Positions 1-8,304 of a stretch of DNA of 45,406 nt are shown here, piece after piece. The notes beneath the pieces are model-generated. The model made no database searches, was not told the origin of the DNA, and worked only from the letters and a program-made list of their open reading frames with translations. The stretch spans positions 1-45,406 of the forward strand of contig BOAV01000007.1 of the NCBI GenBank assembly GCA_026002045.1, read 5' to 3'. The DNA comes from Spirochaetia bacterium. Its GTDB lineage: Bacteria; Spirochaetota; Spirochaetia; Treponematales; Breznakiellaceae. Position 1 is the first letter of the stretch, and every line of letters begins with the position of its first letter. The position numbers and the translations under genes are program-made.

Positions 1-390
1 GGGAAGCAAATACCAGCCTTTCAGGATAGGCCGCAAGGTATTGCTGGTGTGCAGGTAGGAAGGGATTGTCAAAAGCTTATTTGCAGCTGCAGCGGTGTCC
101 TTTATGGCCTGATCCCCCTTTTCCATCGTAAAATGGATGTAGATTGCATGGGTATCAGCTTTATAAGGCTGCTTTCCAAAATGATGATGTTTTGCCGGTA
201 AAAGGGCAATATCGCCGGTATTTATAAAGATCTCTTCATTTTCAAGCCAAACACTCTCCTGCCCGTCTATCACATAAAAGAGATCATGAAGGTCAAGTGT
301 ACGGTCGGGGTGAACTTCAGGACAGGTATAAAACATATGGTTCGCAACTATTACTTTGCGATGGTTTGACGGAACAAAGCCATAATTCAT
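1..390 (-). CDS. AraC-type transcriptional regulator, N-terminal part (partial at window edge)
   Basis: The minus strand is open from an ATG at 390 to the first base of the window (130 codons, no stop). The protein begins MNYGFVPSN and has the features of the cupin sugar-sensing domain of AraC-family regulators: an 'LHDLFYVIDG' strand near residues 33-42, a turn at 'NTGDIALLPA', and a histidine cluster 'KHHHFG'. The start is supported by AGGAG eight bases upstream and a good promoter at 412-440. The DNA-binding helix-turn-helix domain would lie outside the window, so the AraC assignment rests on the N-terminal domain and context. It is divergent from an oxidoreductase and sugar importer, the usual position for a local sugar-responsive regulator. 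Confidence 0.7.
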   Translation of the reverse strand, partial: MNYGFVPSNHRKVIVANHMFYTCPEVHPDRTLDLHDLFYVIDGQESVWLENEEIFINTGDIALLPAKHHHFGKQPYKADTHAIYIHFTMEKGDQAIKDTAAAANKLLTIPSYLHTSNTLRPILKGWYLLP

Positions 391-411
391 GCTTATCTCT
401 CCTTTTACCCG

Positions 412-440
412 ATTTTACATTTTTTTTACCGGTTTGTCAA
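412..440 (-). promoter_or_regulatory. sigma70-type promoter for the AraC-type gene
   Basis: Read on the minus strand there is TTGACA (440-435), a 17-base spacer, then TAAAAT (417-412), about 20 bases before the start at 390. Both hexamers are close to consensus. Confidence 0.6.
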
Positions 441-503
441 TTTTCTTTTTCATGAAGCGGACTTATGCTTCTTTATATTCACGCTGACAAGAGGGGTAAT
501 ATT

Positions 504-1646
504 GTGAAGCAGATAAACGTAGCTATAGTGGGCTTAAGTTTTGGTTTGGAATTTGTCCCGATTTATCTGGATCATCCGAACGTGGCAAAACTGGTCGTTG
601 TTGATCAAAATGAAAAACTGCTCAAGGTTGTGCAGGACCGGTATAACTTTCCTAAAGAACAATGTTATACGGATATTGAAAAAGTATTGACCGATCCCGG
701 CATTGATGCTGTTCATCTTGTTACACCCCCTGCAACCCACGCACCTCTTTCAATTAAGACCTTAAACGCCGGTAAGCATTGCGCCTGTACCATTCCTATG
801 GGCATGTCCATAGACGAACTCTATGGGGTTATCAATGCCAGACGGACTGCAAAAAAAAGATATATGTTTATGGAAACAACCGCCTATCAAAGAGAATACT
901 TATATGTAAAGGAATTACATGATGCAGATAAGTTGGGAAAAATTCAGTATATGACCTGCGCCCATTATCAGGATATGGAAGGATGGCCTTCCTATTGGGA
1001 CGGCTTTCCGCCCCTGATGCATCCGACCCATGCGGTGGCGCCCTGTTTTCTTTTGCTGGACAAGTATCCTGTAAAGGTTTACGGCCGCGGTTCCGGTAAA
1101 GTACGGGAAGCACTGACAAAACAATACGGATGTCCCTTTTCATTTGAGGCTGCATTTGTCGAGATGGAAGACAGTGATGTAACAGTAGAGATGGAACGGT
1201 TTCTTTATGGTACTGCCCGCAGTTATTCTGAATGTTTCAGGGTTTACGGCCAGGACATGAGTTTTGAATGGCAGCAGCTTTTGAAAGAGGATCCCGTGCT
1301 CTATAAGCGGACAGGAAACATCCAGGGCCGGGGGGGTGAAATTACCGAGGAAAGAATAACCATCCCTGACTATGCTTCCCGGCTGCCAAAAGAAATAGCA
1401 AAATTTACTGTCAGTACTGTTTATAACAATGAAAACACCCATCTTTCATTCAAGCAGGGCGGCGGTCACGGTGGTTCCCATCCTCATTTAATCCACGAAT
1501 TTGTCACTTCGATAATTGAAGACAGACCCCCCATGCCAGATGACATCCTGGGCGCATACTGGACAGGGGTAGGTATCTGCGCCCACCAATCAGCCATGGC
1601 CGGGGGTAAGGTGATCGAGGTTCCGGCATTTAAGGAGCTTGCATAA
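504..1646 (+). CDS. Gfo/Idh/MocA-family oxidoreductase
   Basis: Probable NAD(P)-dependent sugar or cyclitol dehydrogenase of 380 residues. The N-terminal Rossmann region starts VAIVGLSFG, continues to 'VVVDQNE' at the end of strand 2, and has the family's 'GIDAVHLVTPPATHAPL' segment. I chose the GTG at 504 over the longer open frame from 465 because GAGGGG lies just upstream and the usual start of the fold directly follows. Two departures from the family are visible: the glycine motif reads GLSFG rather than GxGxxG, and the usual EKP (active-site lysine) is replaced by T96-I97-P98. A divergent subgroup with another chemistry is therefore possible. It precedes a sugar ABC importer in the same direction and is probably co-transcribed with it. 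Confidence 0.8.
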   Translation: MKQINVAIVGLSFGLEFVPIYLDHPNVAKLVVVDQNEKLLKVVQDRYNFPKEQCYTDIEKVLTDPGIDAVHLVTPPATHAPLSIKTLNAGKHCACTIPMGMSIDELYGVINARRTAKKRYMFMETTAYQREYLYVKELHDADKLGKIQYMTCAHYQDMEGWPSYWDGFPPLMHPTHAVAPCFLLLDKYPVKVYGRGSGKVREALTKQYGCPFSFEAAFVEMEDSDVTVEMERFLYGTARSYSECFRVYGQDMSFEWQQLLKEDPVLYKRTGNIQGRGGEITEERITIPDYASRLPKEIAKFTVSTVYNNENTHLSFKQGGGHGGSHPHLIHEFVTSIIEDRPPMPDDILGAYWTGVGICAHQSAMAGGKVIEVPAFKELA

Positions 1647-1706
1647 TAACAGGTTTATTACTTCATAAGAGTATTCTTGTGAGGATTAAAATTTTTGGAG
1701 GAAGAC

Positions 1707-2978
1707 ATGAAACGGTTAAAAGTATTACTGTTAATCGGGTTGACACTGATCATTGCGGCGGGCAGCCTTTTTGCGGCTGGTGGGAAGCAGACTGGCGGTT
1801 CGTCAAACGAGATAACGCTGCTTTTGTTAAACAGCTTTATGAGCACCGACGATCCCATGGGCGCCCAGGTTCTTAAGGCGGTCAAGGAATTTGAAGCGGA
1901 AAATCCCGGCGTAAAGGTTAACCTGCAGGGAACTTCCCAGCAGGATATCCTTGAACAATTCAAGACCCTTGCCCTGGCCGGCAGCGGCCCCGATGTGGCG
2001 GTTATGGATAATTCGGGGCATGCCATAGACCTTGCGGCAATGAATTTGCTCCTGCCGCTGAATAATTTTATCACCGATGCGGACCTTACCTCTTATTATG
2101 CAGAGGGGCCGCTTAATTCAGGGAAATTCAGGGGGATCTACTATTCTATTCCCTGGTACATGGATAACTGCGGCCTTTTGTACAACGTAAAGCGCCTTAA
2201 GGATTTGAATATTGAACCCCCAAAAACCTGGGCTCAGCTTGAGGACGCTATTTCCAAACTGACCAAGGCCGGCTACGGCGGTATTATTTCCTATCTCAGC
2301 GCCTATGAAATGTATCCATTCTTTTATCAGAATAACAATGCAGTTATTGATACCTCCGGTAATACTCCTGAAGTGGTGATCAATAATGCTGCGGGGAAGG
2401 AAGCCTGGAATTATTGGACCGGTCTCCATATCAAATACGGCGGCTTTGTTGAATCCTTTAAAGAAGCGAATACCTGGGACAAGGTATACGAACCCCTGGC
2501 AAGCGGCGAAGCTACCTTCCTTATAGGTGGCGACTGGTGTGTTACGGGTGTTAAAAAATTAAACCCCAATCTTGAAGTAGGGATCCTTCCCATGCCCGAA
2601 GGCAAATCAAAGGCGACCGCCCTTGGGGGCTGGACCTGGAATATCAACAGGAATTCCAAAAACCCCAAGCTGGCCTATGACTTTATCCGGTACATCACAT
2701 CGCCGGAACGTGATTATATCATTAAGGCGGATGGCAGGCTTCCCGGGCGGAAGAATGTGGACTACAATCAATACCTTGCGGCCTATCCTGAAAGGCTGGT
2801 ATTTGCTTCCCAGGTTCCCTATACCAAACCGCGGCCCGCCATCATCAACGAGAAGGCTATCGATAAACTGATTACCGATGCTTTCCTCCGGGTTCTCTAT
2901 AACCAGCAGACCCCCCAACAGGCCCTGGATCAGGCAGAGAAAGAATTGAAGCAGAATATTACTGATAATTACAAATAA
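1707..2978 (+). CDS. sugar ABC transporter substrate-binding protein (family 1)
   Basis: Periplasmic binding protein of 423 residues for a CUT1-type importer. It has a basic start (MKRLKVLLL), a hydrophobic signal peptide and a likely cleavage near 'SLFAAGGK', a form common in Treponema. Family features include the early 'EFEAENPGVKV' segment, 'GSGPDVAVMD', 'LLYN' and a late 'ALGGWTWNINRNSKNPKLAYDFIRY' region (residues about 307 onward). The ATG at 1707 is preferred over a TTG at 1695 because GGAGG sits at the right distance. It is followed by two permease genes. The substrate cannot be told from sequence; the company of an oxidoreductase suggests a monosaccharide, cyclitol or uronate derivative. 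Confidence 0.87.
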   Translation: MKRLKVLLLIGLTLIIAAGSLFAAGGKQTGGSSNEITLLLLNSFMSTDDPMGAQVLKAVKEFEAENPGVKVNLQGTSQQDILEQFKTLALAGSGPDVAVMDNSGHAIDLAAMNLLLPLNNFITDADLTSYYAEGPLNSGKFRGIYYSIPWYMDNCGLLYNVKRLKDLNIEPPKTWAQLEDAISKLTKAGYGGIISYLSAYEMYPFFYQNNNAVIDTSGNTPEVVINNAAGKEAWNYWTGLHIKYGGFVESFKEANTWDKVYEPLASGEATFLIGGDWCVTGVKKLNPNLEVGILPMPEGKSKATALGGWTWNINRNSKNPKLAYDFIRYITSPERDYIIKADGRLPGRKNVDYNQYLAAYPERLVFASQVPYTKPRPAIINEKAIDKLITDAFLRVLYNQQTPQQALDQAEKELKQNITDNYK

Positions 2979-3063
2979 GTTCTGATCCGGGGAGCCCAAG
3001 CGTCCGGTGTGCGTCAGCATACAAGGGGCGCCCAGCTTTCCGGATCATTACAGGGATAGTATA

Positions 3064-3957
3064 ATGAAGCTTGAACTGAAGAAGAATTGGCCCGGTTATG
3101 CGCTTGTTATTCCGTCCATAGTGGCAGTTTTCTTTTTAAGCATTTTCCCCCTGATAAATGGTATTCTGCTGAGTTTTAAACGGTATAATTTGGTACGTCC
3201 CTGGGACAGCGATTTTAATCACTATATCTGGTTTGAAAATTATATCAGAATATTTACCAATAAAAATTTTATTCTTTCCCTGGGGAACACCGCTGTCTGG
3301 ACCATTGCCAACTTATTTTTTCAGCTTATATTGTCCATGCTATTGGCATTGGCTCTTAATAAAAAAATGGCGGCCCGTGCGGTATTCAGGACCCTTTCTC
3401 TGGTACCTTGGGCAGTCCCCGCGGCGGTTGCCGCCATGACCTTTACGTTTTTGTTTAACGCCAATGTGGGAATAATCAATATCCTGTTTGTAAAATGGGG
3501 TATTATAGAAAAGACAGTATCCTGGCTGGGTAATGTGGGAAGCGCCATGGCCTGCGTGACCTTTGTTGCAATCTGGAAAGGCATCCCATTCCAAATGATT
3601 TTTGTATTGGCGGCTCTGCAGGGCATACCCGGGGATATTTATGAAGGTGCAAAAATAGACGGGTCCAACGGCTGGAATACCTTTTGGCGGATAACGCTCC
3701 CCATAATAAAACAACCCCTGGCAATAGCGACTATCCTGAATTCCATCGGAATATTAACCAGTTTTAATATCATCTGGCTTATGACCGAGGGCGGTCCCCT
3801 CTTTACTACGGAAATTCTCTATACCTTTGCTTACCGGGAGGCTTTTATTAATCATAACTTTGGAACCGCTGCGGCCGCTTCGGTGGTACTCTTTGTCATT
3901 CTGGCGGTATTCTCGGGTATTTATATCAAGCTGGTAAGCAGCGACAACCAGGCATAA
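3064..3957 (+). CDS. sugar ABC transporter permease (MalF/UgpA-like)
   Basis: Inner-membrane subunit of 297 residues with about six hydrophobic segments, the first starting 'GYALVIPSIVAVFFLSIFP'. The cytoplasmic EAA loop that docks the ATPase is seen as 'EGAKIDGSNGWNTFWRITLP'. The frame is open from 3007, but the ATG at 3064 starts the protein where the family normally begins (MKLELKKNWPGY); its ribosome site (AGGGA) is weak. It pairs with the next permease and the preceding binding protein. No ATP-binding subunit follows. Confidence 0.88.
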   Translation: MKLELKKNWPGYALVIPSIVAVFFLSIFPLINGILLSFKRYNLVRPWDSDFNHYIWFENYIRIFTNKNFILSLGNTAVWTIANLFFQLILSMLLALALNKKMAARAVFRTLSLVPWAVPAAVAAMTFTFLFNANVGIINILFVKWGIIEKTVSWLGNVGSAMACVTFVAIWKGIPFQMIFVLAALQGIPGDIYEGAKIDGSNGWNTFWRITLPIIKQPLAIATILNSIGILTSFNIIWLMTEGGPLFTTEILYTFAYREAFINHNFGTAAAASVVLFVILAVFSGIYIKLVSSDNQA

Positions 3958-3966
3958 GGAGACGGC

Positions 3967-4806
3967 ATGGGCTTTAATAAAACCAAACGGGAACTGTTTA
4001 CTGCACTGGTGTATTTCTATGTTATCCTTATGGTATTTATTGCCATAGCGCCCTTTGTCTATGTTATTTTAACGGCGCTCAAAACGCAGGATCAGGTATA
4101 CAGCCGGACAGAGATATGGCCTTCGCATATTACCTTTAGTAATTTTTATGAGGTACTTTTTCATTCCCGCTTTATTATATATTTTCTTAACAGTGTATTT
4201 ATCGCCATGGTAACAACCTTTGTCTGTCTGGTTCTTTCTGTTATGGCGGCCTATGGTTTTACCCGGTACTGCATTCTTGGAAACATAAAAATAAAGATGG
4301 CCATTCTTTTTACCCGCATGTTTCCGGGTATTCTGCTCTGTATACCCTATTATATCATCATGCAAAATTTAAAGCTGATAGATTCACGTTTCGGGCTGAT
4401 ATTGCTGTACTGTTCTTTTACGCTGCCTTTTTCAATCTGGAATATCTGTGCATTTTTTGATCAGGTTCCCTGGGAACTTGAGGAAGCGGCTTTTATAGAC
4501 GGCTGTAACCGGATCCGCGCCTTTTTTACCGTTATTATCCATGTGGTTAAGCCGGGGCTTTTTGTTACCGCCCTGTTCTCTTTTCTTTCTTCCTGGGATG
4601 AATTTATGTATTCCCTCATCTTTATAAGTACCCCGGAGAAAAAAACCATACAGGTTGGCATGCGGGATTTTATCGGCCAGTATTCGGTAGACTGGGGCCG
4701 CCTGATGGCCGCGGTGGTTTTAAGCCTGATTCCGGTGATCATCTTCTTTGCCCTGGTTCAAAAACGGCTGGTAACGGGGCTTTCCGCAGGCGCGGTAAAG
4801 GGGTGA
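3967..4806 (+). CDS. sugar ABC transporter permease (MalG-like)
   Basis: Second membrane subunit of the importer, 279 residues, six predicted membrane segments. The EAA loop reads 'EEAAFIDGCNRIRAFF' and the C-terminus ends 'KRLVTGLSAGAVKG', the typical ending of MalG-type permeases. AAGGAG lies just before the ATG and only nine bases separate it from the previous stop, so the two are co-translated. This closes the binding protein-permease-permease set. Confidence 0.9.
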   Translation: MGFNKTKRELFTALVYFYVILMVFIAIAPFVYVILTALKTQDQVYSRTEIWPSHITFSNFYEVLFHSRFIIYFLNSVFIAMVTTFVCLVLSVMAAYGFTRYCILGNIKIKMAILFTRMFPGILLCIPYYIIMQNLKLIDSRFGLILLYCSFTLPFSIWNICAFFDQVPWELEEAAFIDGCNRIRAFFTVIIHVVKPGLFVTALFSFLSSWDEFMYSLIFISTPEKKTIQVGMRDFIGQYSVDWGRLMAAVVLSLIPVIIFFALVQKRLVTGLSAGAVKG

Positions 4807-4889
4807 TGGCGGGCGCTGAAATTTTTCCCTAATCACACCGCCCGGACTCTCTTTAATTTAGACAGAAAAAGGCTTTGACAGAGTAGATC

Positions 4890-5282
4890 TCAGTCAAACA
4901 ATCCCGGACTCTCTGTTTCATCCGGCGCCTGTTTGCGCCGCAATCCGTTCCCCTTCCCCCCCTGCCGGCCCGAATTCACCGAAGCAAAAAATGCTTTCCA
5001 GCCCTGAATTTTTTTCAGCGCCTCCATGGGTGTCATGTTGTCGGGATTCAGGCCGGCGATGTCCGCCAGAAATTTGTCAAGTTTGACCGCCGGCACACCA
5101 TCCACATTTTCAGCTAATGCGGGAGCATCCGGAGGGGGGGGCGTTTCCGGTATGAGCGGCATCCGGAATTCCTCTCCGGATGCTCCCGGCAAGGAGCGGT
5201 AAAGCTCCCTGCTGCGCTCCTGGAGCTGTTCCATAATGCGGCCCGCCCGTTCCACTACCCTGTCGGAAAGGCCCGTGACGGC
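4890..5282 (-). pseudogene. mutS: mutS 3' fragment (C-terminal remnant of mismatch-repair ATPase)
   Basis: About 130 codons on the minus strand match only the C-terminal end of MutS: 'AVTGLSDRVVERAGRIMEQL' corresponds to the family's 'AGLPxxVIxRAxxIL' segment after the ATPase domain, and 'NPDNMTPMEALKKIQGWK' corresponds to the terminal 'DPDxLTPxEALxxLxxLK' motif, ending 'SPGLFD'. The whole mismatch-binding and Walker ATPase part is missing, and a TAA (5285-5283) directly precedes the homologous stretch. The 121-residue ORF that remains uses a GTG at 5255 and has no convincing ribosome site. The break coincides with the broken 5' end of the kinase fragment on the other strand. Family recognition is by eye, but the tail motif is distinctive. 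Confidence 0.72.
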
Positions 5283-5729
5283 TTAAACCGGACCAGGGAA
5301 ATCCTGCATATGATCCGGGGAATTCAGGACCCTTCGCCGGGAAGCATAGAAACTATTTATGAAATGAAGGCAATTCTGGAAGAGGTTACGGACATTAAGG
5401 TTAGTATAGAAACCGGCAATATGAAGTATAATCATAATCCTGATGTGAACAGGGCGCTTACCCGGATCATTCAGGAAGCTTTTACCAATTCAATACGCCA
5501 TGGAAAGGCAAGCAGAATCCTTATCAATTTTTGGGAATTTCCCGACAGCCTTGAGATGACGGTTCGGGATAACGGTATGGGAGCCCAAAACATCGTTAAG
5601 GGAATCGGGCTTGCGGGCATGGAAGAAAGGCTTGAAAAATTAAACGGAACCCTGGAGGTATCGTCTCCGGCGGACGGCGGTTTTTGCCTCAAGGTAACTA
5701 TTCCGCTTTTAAACACAGGAGAGAGGTGA
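5271..5729 (+). pseudogene. NarX/DesK-type sensor histidine kinase, 5'-truncated (HATPase domain only)
   Basis: From about 5271 the frame reads like the end of the dimerisation helices of a NarX/LiaS-type kinase ('ARDGLNRTREILHMIRGI'), then a complete ATP-binding domain: N-box 'EAFTNSIRHGKA', G-box 'DNGMGAQN' and 'GIGLAGMEERLEKLNGTL'. The sensor region and the phospho-accepting histidine are absent because the frame runs into the antisense of the mutS remnant with no start codon. An ATG at 5310 could still give a 139-residue protein, which would bind ATP but could not autophosphorylate on its own histidine. It ends one base before the response-regulator start, so the pair was once a normal operon. 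Confidence 0.72.
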
Positions 5730-5730
5730 G

Positions 5731-6420
5731 ATGCCCGAATCAAAATTGAAGATACTGCTGGCCGACGATCAAAGCCTGTTTGCTGAAAGCCTCCGCACTT
5801 TTTTGAATAACTACGCCGATGACATGAATGTTGCGGGTATTGCTTCAAACGGGAAAGAGGCTGTCCTTATGGCCGCCGAGCATCACCCCGATGTTATTCT
5901 GATGGATATCAGGATGCCCGAAATGGACGGTGTTGAGGCCGTCCGTGAAATAAAAAAACAGTATCCTGAAATAAAAATAATCATGCTTTCAACCTATAAC
6001 GAAGACATCTTTGTTCACTCCGCCCTGCAGTCGGGGGCTTCCGGTTATTTGCTCAAGGACATATCCCCCACGGAACTGATTGCCGCCATACGTGCGCTTA
6101 AGGGGGGCGTTATGCAGATTTCCCCGGAGATTGTTCGGCAGCTTGTGCAGGAACGTTACACTGCACCGCAGCCGGAAGAAAACGCCGATGCTACAGAGGG
6201 CATAAACGAAGGATCTTTTGAATGGCTTGGCGACCTGACCCACCGGGAACGGGAAATATTCGCCCTTATGGCAATCGGTTATGACAATGAGCAGATAGCC
6301 GGAAAATTTGATCTGGCGGTTCAGACAGTCAGGAATCAGGTTAGTACCATTTATTCAAAACTGGGCGTTAAGGATCGGTTTGAAATAATCAGACTGGCAA
6401 ACAGGACAAAGAAAAATTAA
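5731..6420 (+). CDS. NarL/FixJ-family response regulator
   Basis: 229 residues. The receiver domain (1-125) has the acidic pair D12-D13, the phospho-acceptor D59 in 'VILMDIRMPEMDG' and the lysine in 'GYLLKDI'. The C-terminal LuxR-type helix-turn-helix (about 165-225) reads 'LTHREREIFALMAIGYDNEQ' followed by 'VRNQVSTIYSKLGVKDR'. GAGAGGTGAG precedes the ATG. The gene itself looks intact although its partner kinase gene immediately upstream has lost its sensor and dimerisation parts, so signalling would depend on another kinase. Target genes cannot be inferred. Confidence 0.9.
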   Translation: MPESKLKILLADDQSLFAESLRTFLNNYADDMNVAGIASNGKEAVLMAAEHHPDVILMDIRMPEMDGVEAVREIKKQYPEIKIIMLSTYNEDIFVHSALQSGASGYLLKDISPTELIAAIRALKGGVMQISPEIVRQLVQERYTAPQPEENADATEGINEGSFEWLGDLTHREREIFALMAIGYDNEQIAGKFDLAVQTVRNQVSTIYSKLGVKDRFEIIRLANRTKKN

Positions 6421-6492
6421 GCCACAAAATATATGAAAACAACCCCTGCGAACGATGCGTCCAGGAAGCTTGTTTTTTATGTGATGACAAAA

Positions 6493-8304
6493 TTATACCC
6501 CGGAAAGATGTTCAATTATTTTTTCCACCGTGTCATTATCGTTAAAAATTATTGAGGGTATTTTTTCTTGCACCACCGGCTCCTTGTCCCCCGCCCGTAC
6601 CGCGCAGGCTAATAGGGTGATGCCCGGTTCCAGAGTCCCCTCAAGAACCGGAATCACCGCCGAGCTTTCCATGATGTTGAGATTGGGAGCGGGGATAATC
6701 AGCGAACCATGCCGAAGGGTACCCGGCTCCAGCGCCGCAATCCGCGAGGCCCCCCAGTCAAAGCTGATCAGGGCTTCGTGTTTATTCGCCGCAGTATTAC
6801 TAAAGGGCGGCGCCTCCTCAAGTTTGTTGTATCGCTTGATTGAAAATCCGCCCTCCGCAGTATTGAGGGCGCGCCCGCTTGCTATCCAGTGGATCCGAAT
6901 ATGCCATGCCCCAAGACTCACCAGAGTGGTGGTAATTTCTACATCATTCCAGGGCTTCCAGACGCTTCTGGTCCAGTTGGGACCCGTGGTGTGAGCGCTT
7001 GTTTCCCGGCGCTGCCGCCAGAATCCGTCCTTCTCGCTGAGCATCAGCATGGAATCGCAGCCGGTTGTCGCTAAATTATAATTACTGTGGGAAACGCAGA
7101 AGCCGAATCGGGCGGAATAGGCAAACTTACAGTATTTTTCCGCCGCATGATTCATGTCAAAACTTGGATACCGCCCCGGCGTTAACAGCTGGGCATCCTC
7201 AGCAGTATTACTAATGATGAAGCCGGGAATTTTTTCACTGCTGATTTCAGGCAATTCGGGCAGCGGTAATTCTTCCGCCTTCCAGAAAGGATGATCTTCT
7301 CCCAGCGCCAGAATAAGGAATGTTTTCATACCCCAATAGGGAGAACCCGGTGAATTATAGGTATCCGCCATGATGAGGTTTGGATACCCGTAACCAATGC
7401 TCAGTATGCCCCCGGCATCCAGTATGGGCCGGGAAAACCACCAGCGTAAATTTCGCAGTATCAGGCCTTTCAACACACCCCAGGGGAGAATTTCAATCCC
7501 CGCGAAGGCGCAGGCGGAAAACAGTGATGCTACTGCAAAGCGGTAGGTCAGGCTGCGGCCCATGGGGATGATCGATCCGTCTTCCCGGCACCACGCCATA
7601 AAACGGGGGATAAACAGTTTGGCCCGTTCAATGTACCGGGCCGCCCGTTCAGGATCACGCTTGCCTGCGATATTTGCATAGACCAAACTGTAGAAATGAA
7701 AACCAAAGGGGTTGTAGTAATCGTAATTTCCCCCGATGCCGTCCTGATACCAGCCGTCCCCGACATAAAAGGAATCAATATGTTCCAGTGATTCTTTTTC
7801 CGCTTTTTCATCAACCGGCAGTTCCAGTTCCCTGAATGTCTCGCAGACCAGGACCCGGAAAAAATGCCAGTTGGAATCGGAAACTTTTTCACGTTCAATA
7901 AATGAAAGCCAGTTGTATAGTTGTGTCTGTTCCTTTTTGTTCAGACTATCCCAAAAAGTTTTGCGGGCAATGATGAGGCAGAGGCCCATGGCGGCCATTT
8001 CCACCATGCGCTGATCAGTGCCGGAAATGCTCCCCCAATAGCCGGGAGAATCGGTATCGATTCCCCCCCGCAAAATTGAGAGGACCACCTCTATGTCAGG
8101 ATAGTTCCCCCCGCCGGCGATAAGCGGGCCGATTCCCCAGAGGGGCCTGCTCCACCCTTCCATGAGGGCGATCCGGGGCGAGTAATGGGCTGCGGCATCC
8201 CCCAGATGATACCCGCCGGGAACGGCATGATCCTTTAGGGGTGACAGTAATTCTACCAAACATTGCTGCACATCTTTTCTGCTTTTAAGTGGATTCATTT
8301 TCAT
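6493..8304 (-). CDS. DUF2264 domain-containing protein, probable glycan-active enzyme
   Basis: 603 residues, no signal peptide. The N-terminal two thirds carry the DUF2264 pattern: 'LEGWSRPLWG'-like 'ALMEGWSRPLWGIGPLIAGG' at about residue 48, 'DGWYQDGIGGNYDYYNPFGF' near 210 and 'GSIIPMGRSLTYRFA' near 265, in a tryptophan/tyrosine-rich helical context that suggests an alpha-toroid. The C-terminal third is beta-rich. The start ATG at 8304 overlaps the stop of the GH88 gene (TAATG), so translation is coupled; an ATG two codons later is also possible. The activity of DUF2264 proteins is not established to my knowledge. Being last in an operon with a lyase-like and a GH88 enzyme points to a role in uronate-containing oligosaccharide breakdown. 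Confidence 0.8.
   Translation of the reverse strand: MKMNPLKSRKDVQQCLVELLSPLKDHAVPGGYHLGDAAAHYSPRIALMEGWSRPLWGIGPLIAGGGNYPDIEVVLSILRGGIDTDSPGYWGSISGTDQRMVEMAAMGLCLIIARKTFWDSLNKKEQTQLYNWLSFIEREKVSDSNWHFFRVLVCETFRELELPVDEKAEKESLEHIDSFYVGDGWYQDGIGGNYDYYNPFGFHFYSLVYANIAGKRDPERAARYIERAKLFIPRFMAWCREDGSIIPMGRSLTYRFAVASLFSACAFAGIEILPWGVLKGLILRNLRWWFSRPILDAGGILSIGYGYPNLIMADTYNSPGSPYWGMKTFLILALGEDHPFWKAEELPLPELPEISSEKIPGFIISNTAEDAQLLTPGRYPSFDMNHAAEKYCKFAYSARFGFCVSHSNYNLATTGCDSMLMLSEKDGFWRQRRETSAHTTGPNWTRSVWKPWNDVEITTTLVSLGAWHIRIHWIASGRALNTAEGGFSIKRYNKLEEAPPFSNTAANKHEALISFDWGASRIAALEPGTLRHGSLIIPAPNLNIMESSAVIPVLEGTLEPGITLLACAVRAGDKEPVVQEKIPSIIFNDNDTVEKIIEHLSGV

Noticed and set aside
454..471. Inverted repeat GAAGC-N8-GCTTC in the first divergent region
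   Set aside because: Short, with an 8-base loop; too weak to call an operator of the AraC-type gene without other copies.
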